NCBI GenBank assembly: GCA_030039575.1
Contig: JASHVH010000501.1
Coordinates: 1-6,317 of the forward strand
Source: Acidimicrobiales bacterium
GTDB taxonomy: Bacteria; Actinomycetota; Acidimicrobiia; Acidimicrobiales; Palsa-688
Direction: 5' to 3'
DNA length: 6,317 bases
Shown here: one piece after another, positions 1-4,874 of the stretch
Numbering within the stretch: the first letter of the stretch is position 1
Layout of the letters: each line of letters starts with the position of its first letter
Position numbers and translations under genes: made by a program
The notes under the pieces: generated by a model
Told to the model about the DNA's origin: nothing
The model's database searches: none
What the model saw: only the letters and a program-made list of their open reading frames with translations

Positions 1-2
1 GC

Positions 3-530
3 TGTGGTGTGCCCGTCGGTGATTCCGACGTGTACGTTTCGGTTGCGGGCGGAGCGCGTGCCTGCGAACCCGCAGCAGACCTGGCCGTCTGTCTTGCGCT
101 CGCATCCTCACTGTCGGGTGCGCCCTTGCCCCCCGACCTGGTTGCCATCGGAGAGGTGGGCCTCGGAGGGGAGCTGCGCCGAGTCAGCGGCACGCGCAAG
201 CGGCTGGCCGAAGCCCGCCGGTTGGGGTTCAGCCAGGCGCTGGTGCCCGGCTCATTGGAGGGTGAGGGTGCGGCAACGCCGCGCTCTGGCCCTGGGGCCG
301 GGCCCGCGCTGCACCCGGCCATGGTGTCGCACCCGGCCATGGCGCTGCACCCGGCCATGGCGTCGCACCCGGCCATGGCGTCTCGGGCGAACCCAGCGGC
401 TGACGCCGCTTTGCGCCAGCTCCCGGCGGCTTGTCTAACCGAGGCTTTGTCGATCGCCTTCGGGGATGGTCCCCTGATCAAGGCCCGACAGGGCCGCAGC
501 AGCAACGTGGCCCTCGCTGCCGGTCCTTGA
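3..530 (+). CDS. radA: RadA DNA repair protein, C-terminal part (5' end outside window)
   Basis: The open frame enters from the left edge and shows 175 residues of the C-terminal Lon-protease-like domain of RadA (Sms), a RecA-like ATPase that helps branch migration and processing of recombination intermediates. Visible family blocks are DVYVSVAGGARACEPAADLA, followed by the region around VAIGEVGLGGELRRVSG and RLAEARRLGFSQALVPG. The zinc finger, Walker A and KNRFG motif would lie upstream of the window. After the ALVP strand the protein departs from the family. It has a Gly/Ala/Pro-rich linker holding four copies of a six-residue repeat, (L/S)HPAM(V/A), at fragment residues 103-126. The usual final helix (LPAACLTEALSIAFG) follows, then about 20 extra residues. 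disA begins 17 nt downstream, so the two are probably cotranscribed. In other bacteria RadA binds DisA and lowers its cyclase activity. Identity is firm; the role of the insert is unknown. Confidence 0.93.
   Translation, partial: CGVPVGDSDVYVSVAGGARACEPAADLAVCLALASSLSGAPLPPDLVAIGEVGLGGELRRVSGTRKRLAEARRLGFSQALVPGSLEGEGAATPRSGPGAGPALHPAMVSHPAMALHPAMASHPAMASRANPAADAALRQLPAACLTEALSIAFGDGPLIKARQGRSSNVALAAGP
309..380 (+). repeat. four 18-bp tandem repeats inside radA
   Basis: Four in-frame 18-bp units start at 309, 327, 345 and 363, each of the form ctg/tcg followed by cacccggccatgg and tg or cg. Units 2 and 4 are identical, and units 1 and 3 differ at one base (t325 against c361). The array is therefore also a 36-bp dimer duplicated once with one mismatch. 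It encodes LHPAMV SHPAMA LHPAMA SHPAMA. Near-identity at the DNA level, including third codon positions, points to recent expansion by slippage or unequal exchange rather than old protein repeats. Confidence 0.95.
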
Positions 531-534
531 TCGG
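474..534 (+). other. candidate RNA secondary structure across the radA stop, upstream of disA
   Basis: An inverted repeat pairs 474-483 (ctgatcaagg) with 525-534 (ccttgatcgg): ten pairs, one of them a T-G wobble. Nested inside is a second stem pairing 490-497 with 507-514: eight pairs, one wobble, nine-base loop. The right arm of the outer stem contains the radA stop codon at 528-530 and ends 13 nt before the disA GTG. The disA start has no clear Shine-Dalgarno sequence, so a structure opened by ribosomes finishing radA could couple the two genes. The pairing is seen directly; the function is inference. Confidence 0.35.
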
Positions 535-547
535 TTAGCATCAGCCG

Positions 548-1621
548 GTGCCGGACAGGCTGAGCGCGGCAATGATCGAGGCCTTGGGGTCGATAGCGCC
601 CGGTCGGCCCTTGCGAGAAGGCTTGGACCGGATCCTGCAGGCCAACATGGGCGCTCTCATTGTGGTTGGGGACGGCCCAGAGGTGCTGTCCATATGCTCG
701 GGCGGTTTCCTGCTCGACGCCGAGTTCAGCCCACAACGGCTTTCCGAACTGGCCAAGATGGACGGGGCCATCATCCTGGCCCGCGACGCCAGCCGTATCG
801 CGCGAGCCAATGTCCACCTTGTCCCGAGCCCCGCGGTAGCCACGTCTGAAACAGGGACCAGGCACCGTACCGCCGAACGGGTGGCCCGTTCGATCGACGT
901 CCCCGTGATCACGGTCTCGGAGGACCGGTCGGTCATATCCGTGTACCGAGGCGAGCAGCAACGGCCCCTGGTGCCCGTGGAGCGGCTCCTGGCTCGGGCC
1001 AACCAGGCCTTGGAGACGCTCGAGGGCTACCGGGACCGCCTTGACGTCGTCACGAACGCCCTTTCCGCCCTGGAAGTCGAGGACATGGTGACGGTGCGCG
1101 ACGTCGTGACGGTGCTGCAGCGGACCGAGATGGTCCGGCGCATCGCCGAAGAGGTCGACGGTTACAGCATCGAGCTCGGCACCGACAGCAGGCTGGTGCG
1201 GCTGCAACTGGAAGAGATGCTGGCCGGCGTAGAAGAGGAACGCCGCCAGATCCTCCGCGACTACTTGCCACCGGACCCCGCCTGGGGCGTGGGCGAAGGC
1301 CTGGGCGCCCTCAGCCACCTGACCACGGACCGCCTCTTGGACCTGTCCAGGGTGGCCGGCGTGCTCCGCATCGGAGGGCCGGGTTCGGACCTCGAGAGCC
1401 CCCTACGGCCGTATGGTTACCGTCTACTTTCGAAGATCCCCCGCCTGCCGGAGCATGTGGTCCGTAACATCGTGGACCGCTACGGCGGGTTGCAGCAGAT
1501 CCTGCGGGCCAGTGCGGAGGACCTCGACAACGTGGAGGGCATCGAAGTGGCGGGTGCGCACTTCGTGAAGGAGGGCCTGGCCCGTTTGGCGGAGACGAGC
1601 ATCCTGGACCGCCTGGGCTGA
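548..1621 (+). CDS. disA: DNA integrity scanning diadenylate cyclase DisA
   Basis: The protein has 357 residues, the usual DisA length, and makes cyclic di-AMP from two ATP. The N-terminal DAC domain (about 1-150) carries the catalytic DGA motif at 72-74 (LAKMDGAIIL) and the ATP-binding GTRHRTAE motif at 103-110, both intact. A helical spine domain follows (about 150-290), then a C-terminal helix-hairpin-helix DNA-binding domain (about 298-350) with SKIPRLPEHVVRNIV and EDLDNVEGI. The hairpin is unusual: after VEGI it reads EVAGAHF, where the family normally has a second Gly and one or two Arg (compare GIGEVRA in Bacillus). DNA contact may therefore be altered. The GTG at 548 gives the expected N-terminal length; an in-frame ATG at 572 is the alternative, and neither has a strong Shine-Dalgarno. 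It follows radA by 17 nt and ends 40 nt before the convergent crp gene. Confidence 0.96.
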   Translation: MPDRLSAAMIEALGSIAPGRPLREGLDRILQANMGALIVVGDGPEVLSICSGGFLLDAEFSPQRLSELAKMDGAIILARDASRIARANVHLVPSPAVATSETGTRHRTAERVARSIDVPVITVSEDRSVISVYRGEQQRPLVPVERLLARANQALETLEGYRDRLDVVTNALSALEVEDMVTVRDVVTVLQRTEMVRRIAEEVDGYSIELGTDSRLVRLQLEEMLAGVEEERRQILRDYLPPDPAWGVGEGLGALSHLTTDRLLDLSRVAGVLRIGGPGSDLESPLRPYGYRLLSKIPRLPEHVVRNIVDRYGGLQQILRASAEDLDNVEGIEVAGAHFVKEGLARLAETSILDRLG

Positions 1622-1638
1622 CCTTCGAGCGCGGCCGT

Positions 1639-1658
1639 CGCCGGCCACCCGGCCGGCG
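1639..1658. terminator. GC hairpin between convergent disA and crp
   Basis: A perfect 8-bp inverted repeat, cgccggcc at 1639-1646 and ggccggcg at 1651-1658, closes a four-base loop (accc). It lies in the 40-bp gap between the stop codons of disA and the oppositely oriented crp gene, the right place for a bidirectional terminator. Neither side has a T tract, as is common for candidate terminators in high-GC actinobacteria. Termination activity is inferred from position and stem strength. Confidence 0.6.
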
Positions 1659-1661
1659 GGG

Positions 1662-2321
1662 TTAGCGGGCGCGCTCGGTCAAGCGCTGCCGGTTCAGGAT
1701 CCGGTAGTGACGGTCGGTCTGGTCTATCCAACCCAGCCGGACGAAGGCAGCGATCGCCTTGTTCACCCGTTCCCGTGAGGCGCCGACCAACCCGGCCAGT
1801 TCCTCCTGAGTTACCGGCAGCACGAAGACGTCCGAGTCGCCGGACAGCTCGAGAAGCCGCTTGGCGGTACGGCCGGTGACGTCGAGCAGCATCGCGTCCG
1901 CCAGGTTGTCGTCTGTAGCCCGTAAACGGCTGGCGAACAGCGCGACCACGTCCCAGAGCACTGCGGGCCGGGCATCCAGTTCGGCCCGTACGACGCTAAA
2001 GGGCACCCGGGCCACTTCCGACCGTTCGAGGGCTCGGGCGGAGGCCGACCTCGGCTCGCCGTCGAACAGCGGCATCTCGCCGAAAATGTCGCCGCGCTCC
2101 ATCAACGCCACCAAGGACTCTCGCCCGTCGGGGGAGCTCTTGGCTATCGCGATACGCCCGGTCAGGACGACAAAGAGGTCCTCCGCTTCGTCGCCCTCGC
2201 TGAACAGGACGTCATTTCGCTCGAGCCTGGCGGTCGTTGCCTTGACCGCCACCCGAGCTATGGCTTCCTCCCCCAGGGAGGAGAAGAGCTCCGACCCGCT
2301 AAGCGGGGACACATCTTCCAT
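1662..2321 (-). CDS. Crp/Fnr-family cyclic-nucleotide-responsive regulator, GlxR-like
   Basis: With the ATG at 2321 this is a 219-residue Crp/Fnr transcription factor. The N-terminal cNMP-binding beta-barrel includes VLFSEGDEAEDLFVVLTGRI and the phosphate-binding cassette GDIFGEMPLFDGEPRSASAR. The Gly-Glu and Arg-Ser pairs that contact cyclic nucleotide in E. coli CRP are present, so cAMP binding is plausible. A dimer helix (about 120-145) leads to the winged helix-turn-helix, whose recognition segment TQEELAGLVGASRERVNKA closely resembles mycobacterial CRP and corynebacterial GlxR, as does the C-terminal RLTERAR. There are no Fnr-type N-terminal cysteines. An upstream in-frame TTG at 2330 would add three residues, but the ATG gives MEDVSPLSG, close to the start of M. 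tuberculosis CRP as I recall it. It is divergent from carD and convergent with disA. Family is sure, ligand and targets are not. Confidence 0.93.
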   Translation of the reverse strand: MEDVSPLSGSELFSSLGEEAIARVAVKATTARLERNDVLFSEGDEAEDLFVVLTGRIAIAKSSPDGRESLVALMERGDIFGEMPLFDGEPRSASARALERSEVARVPFSVVRAELDARPAVLWDVVALFASRLRATDDNLADAMLLDVTGRTAKRLLELSGDSDVFVLPVTQEELAGLVGASRERVNKAIAAFVRLGWIDQTDRHYRILNRQRLTERAR

Positions 2322-2330
2322 CGAGGCCAA

Positions 2331-2336
2331 ACGCTA
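2331..2336 (-). promoter_or_regulatory. possible -10 element for crp, near-leaderless transcript
   Basis: Read on the minus strand, the bases are TAGCGT, which fits the actinobacterial TANNNT -10 pattern, ending ten bases before the crp ATG. No recognisable -35 lies at normal spacing and no Shine-Dalgarno precedes the ATG. A leaderless or nearly leaderless mRNA would explain both. This is weak evidence from a short motif. Confidence 0.22.
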
Positions 2337-2379
2337 GCCGCTGCCTGTCCCGCGCGGTGTGCTCACAAGCTGGGGTGCC

Positions 2380-2409
2380 TTGGATGAACACCCGGAAATG
2401 CCCTACCCT
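2380..2409 (+). promoter_or_regulatory. carD: candidate promoter for the carD operon
   Basis: A -35-like TTGGAT at 2380-2385 and a -10-like TACCCT (TANNNT type) at 2404-2409 are separated by 18 bases. This predicts a transcript start near 2416 and a leader of about 35 nt before the carD ATG. The site is in the crp-carD divergent gap, the only non-coding space upstream of the operon. The -10 overlaps an imperfect inverted repeat (2400-2420) described separately. Confidence 0.42.
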
Positions 2410-2420
2410 GGAGGGAGGGC
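2400..2420. repeat. imperfect inverted repeat over the carD -10 region
   Basis: The sequence gccctaccct, gg, agggagggc forms nine pairs between 2400-2409 and 2412-2420, with one unpaired A at 2405. It covers the proposed -10 and transcript start of carD, where a dimeric DNA-binding protein could act as a repressor. The symmetry is visible; the operator role is inference, and no CRP-type consensus is present in it. Confidence 0.35.
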
Positions 2421-2441
2421 AAAAGCCAATCAAAGGTTCTT

Positions 2442-2446
2442 GGGAG
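2442..2446 (+). promoter_or_regulatory. carD: ribosome binding site of carD
   Basis: GGGAG lies four bases before the ATG at 2451 and supports that start. The same GGGAG core precedes the preferred aquaporin start and the alternative ispD start, so it appears to be the common Shine-Dalgarno form here. Confidence 0.6.
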
Positions 2447-2450
2447 ACGT

Positions 2451-2930
2451 ATGTCGTTTGACGTCGGGGACAAGGTCGTCTATCCCCACCACGGGGCAGC
2501 TGTCGTGGAGAGAAGAGAGTTACGGGCCGACTTCGGCGAGCAGCGGGAGTACCTGGTGCTCCGGCTCGCCTATGGGGATCTGACCCTCAAGGTCCCGGTC
2601 GATTCGACCGCTGATGTGGGCATCCGGGAAGTCATAAACGACGAGGAAGTCGAAGAGGTCTTCGCTGTCCTGCGCAAAAAGGACGTCCGGATGCCGACGA
2701 ACTGGTCCCGTCGCTACAAGAACCACGTCGAGAAACTGAAGTCCGGTGACATCTACCAGGTGGCCGAGGTCGTCCGAAACCTTTCGAACAGGGACAAGGA
2801 CAAAGGCCTTTCAGCCGGGGAGAAGAGGATGCTCAACCGGGCCAGGCAGATCCTCGTTTCCGAGCTCACCTTCGCCATAGGTGTGACCGAGTCTGAGGCC
2901 GAAAAGAAGCTCGACGAAGCCCTGCCCTAG
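2451..2930 (+). CDS. carD: CarD/CdnL-family RNA polymerase-binding regulator
   Basis: The protein has 159 residues; M. tuberculosis CarD has 162. CarD binds the RNA polymerase beta subunit and the upstream edge of the promoter bubble, stabilising open complexes, notably at rRNA promoters. The N-terminal Tudor-like RNAP-interaction domain (about 1-55) starts FDVGDKVVYPHHGAAVVE and includes YLVLRLAYGDLTLKVPV. The C-terminal helical DNA-binding domain carries PTNWSRRYK, with the minor-groove Trp at position 85, then GLSAGEKRMLNRARQILV. Arg25, one known polymerase contact, is kept. The other, Arg47 in mycobacteria, is Lys47 here, a conservative change. The gene is first in the operon with ispD, ispF and rlmB, and its TAG stop shares one base with the ispD GTG. 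The ATG is backed by a Shine-Dalgarno sequence and by family length. Confidence 0.96.
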   Translation: MSFDVGDKVVYPHHGAAVVERRELRADFGEQREYLVLRLAYGDLTLKVPVDSTADVGIREVINDEEVEEVFAVLRKKDVRMPTNWSRRYKNHVEKLKSGDIYQVAEVVRNLSNRDKDKGLSAGEKRMLNRARQILVSELTFAIGVTESEAEKKLDEALP

Positions 2931-3625
2931 TGGCGGGCAGCCCGCCTGACGGGGGCTACCCCACGGGAGCCTCGGTGTGGGCTGTGGTGGTCGCTGGTGG
3001 CAGCGGCACGCGGTTCGGCGGCTACAAACAGTTCATGACGCTGGGTGGCCGCGAAGTCGTGGACTGGTCATTGGACGCAGCCAACAGGGCGTGTGCAGGG
3101 GTTGTGCTCGTGGTCCCGGCCGAGGTCCTCGAGCGCTACGCCGGCCGAGCTTCAGCCGTGGTGGCGGGCGGACGGACGCGGGCGGAGTCTGTGCGCTCCG
3201 GCCTTCGGGTGGTCCCTCCCGAGGCCCGGGTCATAGTCGTCCACGACGCCGCCCGGCCGCTCTCGGCCCCTCAGCTGTGGGCGGAAGTGATCGCAGCCAT
3301 CGAATCCGGGGCGGACGCAGCAGTGCCCTGCGTCCCCGTTTCCGACACGATCAAACAGCGCCAGGACGACGGCCGGTTGGTGACGCTGGAACGGGCCAGT
3401 CTTTTGGCCGTCCAGACCCCCCAGGCGTTCTCCGCGGCCAGCTTGCGAGCGGCGCACGCGGGGGGCGCTGATGCCACTGACGACGCTGCCCTCGTCGAGG
3501 CGATCGGAGGGCGAGTCGTCAGCGTGCCCGGCGAGGTCAGCAATATCAAGGTCACCGCCCCGGTTGACCTTCAAGTGGCTGAAACGCTCATGGCGGTCCG
3601 GGCCCCGGCAGGCGGAGCCCCGTGA
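2930..3625 (+). CDS. ispD: 2-C-methyl-D-erythritol 4-phosphate cytidylyltransferase IspD
   Basis: This MEP-pathway enzyme transfers CMP from CTP to methylerythritol 4-phosphate. With the GTG at 2930 it has 231 residues. It shows the nucleotidyltransferase P-loop-like signature AVVVAGGSGTRFGGYKQF (Arg28 and Lys33 as CTP-binding residues; the Pro usual before the Lys is Tyr), then GGRTRAESVRSGL, VHDAARP (Asp106), the LAVQTPQAF block and NIKVTAPVDL with Lys207 near the end. All catalytic motifs are present. The start is uncertain. GTG 2930 overlaps the carD stop as TAGTG but lacks a Shine-Dalgarno. GTG 2975 would give 216 residues beginning MWAVVVAGG, has GGGAG five bases upstream, and removes 15 poorly conserved residues. 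The 3' end overlaps ispF by four bases. Confidence 0.95.
   Translation: MAGSPPDGGYPTGASVWAVVVAGGSGTRFGGYKQFMTLGGREVVDWSLDAANRACAGVVLVVPAEVLERYAGRASAVVAGGRTRAESVRSGLRVVPPEARVIVVHDAARPLSAPQLWAEVIAAIESGADAAVPCVPVSDTIKQRQDDGRLVTLERASLLAVQTPQAFSAASLRAAHAGGADATDDAALVEAIGGRVVSVPGEVSNIKVTAPVDLQVAETLMAVRAPAGGAP
2965..2969 (+). promoter_or_regulatory. ispD: internal Shine-Dalgarno supporting a later ispD start at 2975
   Basis: GGGAG sits five bases before an in-frame GTG at 2975, which begins the protein right at the conserved WAVVVAGG core. It makes the shorter IspD a serious alternative to the start at 2930. Confidence 0.45.
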
Positions 3626-4092
3626 ACCTGCGCGTCGGCCAGGGCTTCGACATCCACCCGTTTAGTGACGACCCCGGGCGGGAGCTGGTCTTGGGCGGCG
3701 TCCGCGTCCAGGGTCGAGGCCTGAAAGGCCACAGCGACGGCGATGTCGTCTGCCACGCCGTGGCCGATGCATTGCTCGGCGCCTCTGGCCTTGGGGACAT
3801 TGGCGCCATGTTCCCCGACACGGACCCGTTGTGGTCAGGAGCCGACAGCCTTGGGTTGCTGACCCGGGTGGTCGAAACGATCACGCCCGGGTGGCAGCCC
3901 GTCAACGTCGACTGCACCGTGATCGCCGAAACCCCTCGGTTGGCCGAGCATCGGGATGCCATGCAAAAGACCCTGGCGGCCGTGGTGGGCGCGCCGGTGT
4001 CGGTCAAGGCCAAGCGGGGAGAGGGCTTAGGGGCGCTCGGCCGCGAGGAAGGCATTGCCTGCCTAGCGGTTGCTCTTATCGAGGGAAAATGA
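3622..4092 (+). CDS. ispF: 2-C-methyl-D-erythritol 2,4-cyclodiphosphate synthase IspF
   Basis: This 156-residue protein matches the normal IspF length. It cyclises CDP-methylerythritol 2-phosphate to methylerythritol cyclodiphosphate with release of CMP. It normally works as a trimer, with active sites at subunit interfaces. The metal ligands are visible as Asp10 and His12 in GQGFDIHPF and His45 in the GHSDGDVVCHAVADALLGA segment. The DIGAMFPDTDP loop (59-69) is also present. The C-terminal nucleotide-binding stretch usually reads ATTTE; here it is AKRGE at 130-134, followed by GLGALGREEGIAC. The start is a GTG overlapping the ispD TGA, with GGAG at 3614-3617 as Shine-Dalgarno, so translation is probably coupled. 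The step between IspD and IspF, IspE, is not in this window. Confidence 0.96.
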   Translation: MNLRVGQGFDIHPFSDDPGRELVLGGVRVQGRGLKGHSDGDVVCHAVADALLGASGLGDIGAMFPDTDPLWSGADSLGLLTRVVETITPGWQPVNVDCTVIAETPRLAEHRDAMQKTLAAVVGAPVSVKAKRGEGLGALGREEGIACLAVALIEGK

Positions 4093-4874
4093 AGACCGCT
4101 GGCCGGGCTTACGGTCTCGGGGGGGAACAGGTCGAAGGGCACCACGCCGTCCACGAGCTCCTTGTCGCCGGCCGCCGGCGGACGCAGCGCCTGTGGGTGG
4201 CCGAAGCCGACCCGAGCGGCGGGCCCGTCGAAGCCATATCCCGGCTGGCTCGTGAACAGGGCGTCCCCGTGCAGCTGAAGCCGGCGGACGTGTTGCTGGC
4301 GACGGCCCGCACCGGTGCACCTCAAGGGGTGATTGCCTGGGCGGACGCCGTCCTCCCCGCCAGCCTGGAGGATCTGCTCGACCGAAGCGCCGGGCGGGAG
4401 CCGGCTTTCCTGCTGGTGCTCGACGGCGTCACAGACCCCGGGAACTTCGGGTCATTGTTACGCACAGCGGCGTGCGCAGGGGTGGAGGGAGTGGTCGTGG
4501 GGCGCCACCGCTCGGCGCCGCTGACTGCGGCCGCCGTGAAGGCGGCCGCAGGTGCCGTCGAACATGTACCTATTGCCTCCGTGAGCGGGGTCCCCGCGGC
4601 TCTTCAACGCCTCAGCCGGGACGGGGTATGGCTCGTCGGGCTGGACCCGTTGGGCGAAGAAGACCTATGGCACGCCACGTTGTTCGACGGCCCGGTGGCG
4701 CTCGTCCTGGGTTCTGAGGGAAAGGGGCTCTCGCGACTCGCTCGGGAAAGGTGCGATGCGCTCGTGCGGATACCTCAGCGAGGGCCTCTCGGCTCGCTGA
4801 ACGTCGCCGCGGCGGCCGCCGTGGCGTGTTTCGAGGTTGCCCGCCGTCGAGCCGGTCGGGAACCTGGGCCCTAG
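4089..4874 (+). CDS. rlmB: 23S rRNA 2'-O-ribose methyltransferase, RlmB/TrmH (SPOUT) family
   Basis: The protein has 261 residues. An N-terminal RNA-binding domain (about 12-90, starting VEGHHAVHELLVAG) precedes a SPOUT knotted methyltransferase domain. Its three family motifs are present: DGVTDPGNFGSLLRTAACAG (Asn119, Arg125), LVLGSEGKGLSRLARERCD (Glu210) and GPLGSLNVAAAAAV (Ser236, Asn238). RlmB methylates the 2'-oxygen of G2251 (E. coli numbering) in the 23S peptidyl-transferase P loop, using S-adenosylmethionine. The exact nucleotide cannot be read from sequence, and an aminoglycoside- or thiostrepton-type relative is less likely given the full RlmB-type N-domain. The ATG overlaps the ispF TGA as ATGA, with GAGGG just upstream. 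The frame stays open upstream through ispF, but nothing there resembles the family. In mycobacteria cysS lies between ispF and this gene; here it is absent. Confidence 0.94.
   Translation: MKTAGRAYGLGGEQVEGHHAVHELLVAGRRRTQRLWVAEADPSGGPVEAISRLAREQGVPVQLKPADVLLATARTGAPQGVIAWADAVLPASLEDLLDRSAGREPAFLLVLDGVTDPGNFGSLLRTAACAGVEGVVVGRHRSAPLTAAAVKAAAGAVEHVPIASVSGVPAALQRLSRDGVWLVGLDPLGEEDLWHATLFDGPVALVLGSEGKGLSRLARERCDALVRIPQRGPLGSLNVAAAAAVACFEVARRRAGREPGP
4525..4551. repeat. perfect 11-bp inverted repeat inside rlmB
   Basis: The arms ctgcggccgcc (4525-4535) and ggcggccgcag (4541-4551) are exact reverse complements around a five-base loop, gtgaa. Each arm contains the 8-bp palindrome gcggccgc. It encodes TAAAVKAAAG, where alanine codons in a GC-rich gene can produce such symmetry by chance. 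It would still be a very stable mRNA hairpin inside the methyltransferase domain. Confidence 0.9.

Noticed and set aside
309..380. CRISPR-like or intergenic satellite array
   Set aside because: The units are contiguous 18-mers without spacers and keep the radA reading frame, so they are coding tandem repeats.
1042..1108. Repeated GACGTCGT motifs in disA as regulatory sites
   Set aside because: Both encode Asp-Val-Val in the coding sequence and show no wider symmetry or spacing rule; common codon use explains them.
2358..2367. TGTGCTCACA in the crp-carD gap as a Crp/GlxR operator
   Set aside because: The half-sites TGTG and CACA are only two bases apart, whereas Crp and GlxR sites need eight. 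Extending either half gives no proper second half.
3831..4088. Longer N-terminus for the rlmB reading frame, overlapping ispF
   Set aside because: The frame is open but its translation inside ispF resembles nothing in the RlmB family. The ATG at 4089 has a Shine-Dalgarno and gives a normal-length protein.
3588..4325. Long minus-strand open frame opposite ispF and rlmB
   Set aside because: It is rich in Arg, Pro, Ser and Ala, typical of antisense translation of GC-rich genes, and the sense strand holds well-conserved enzymes.
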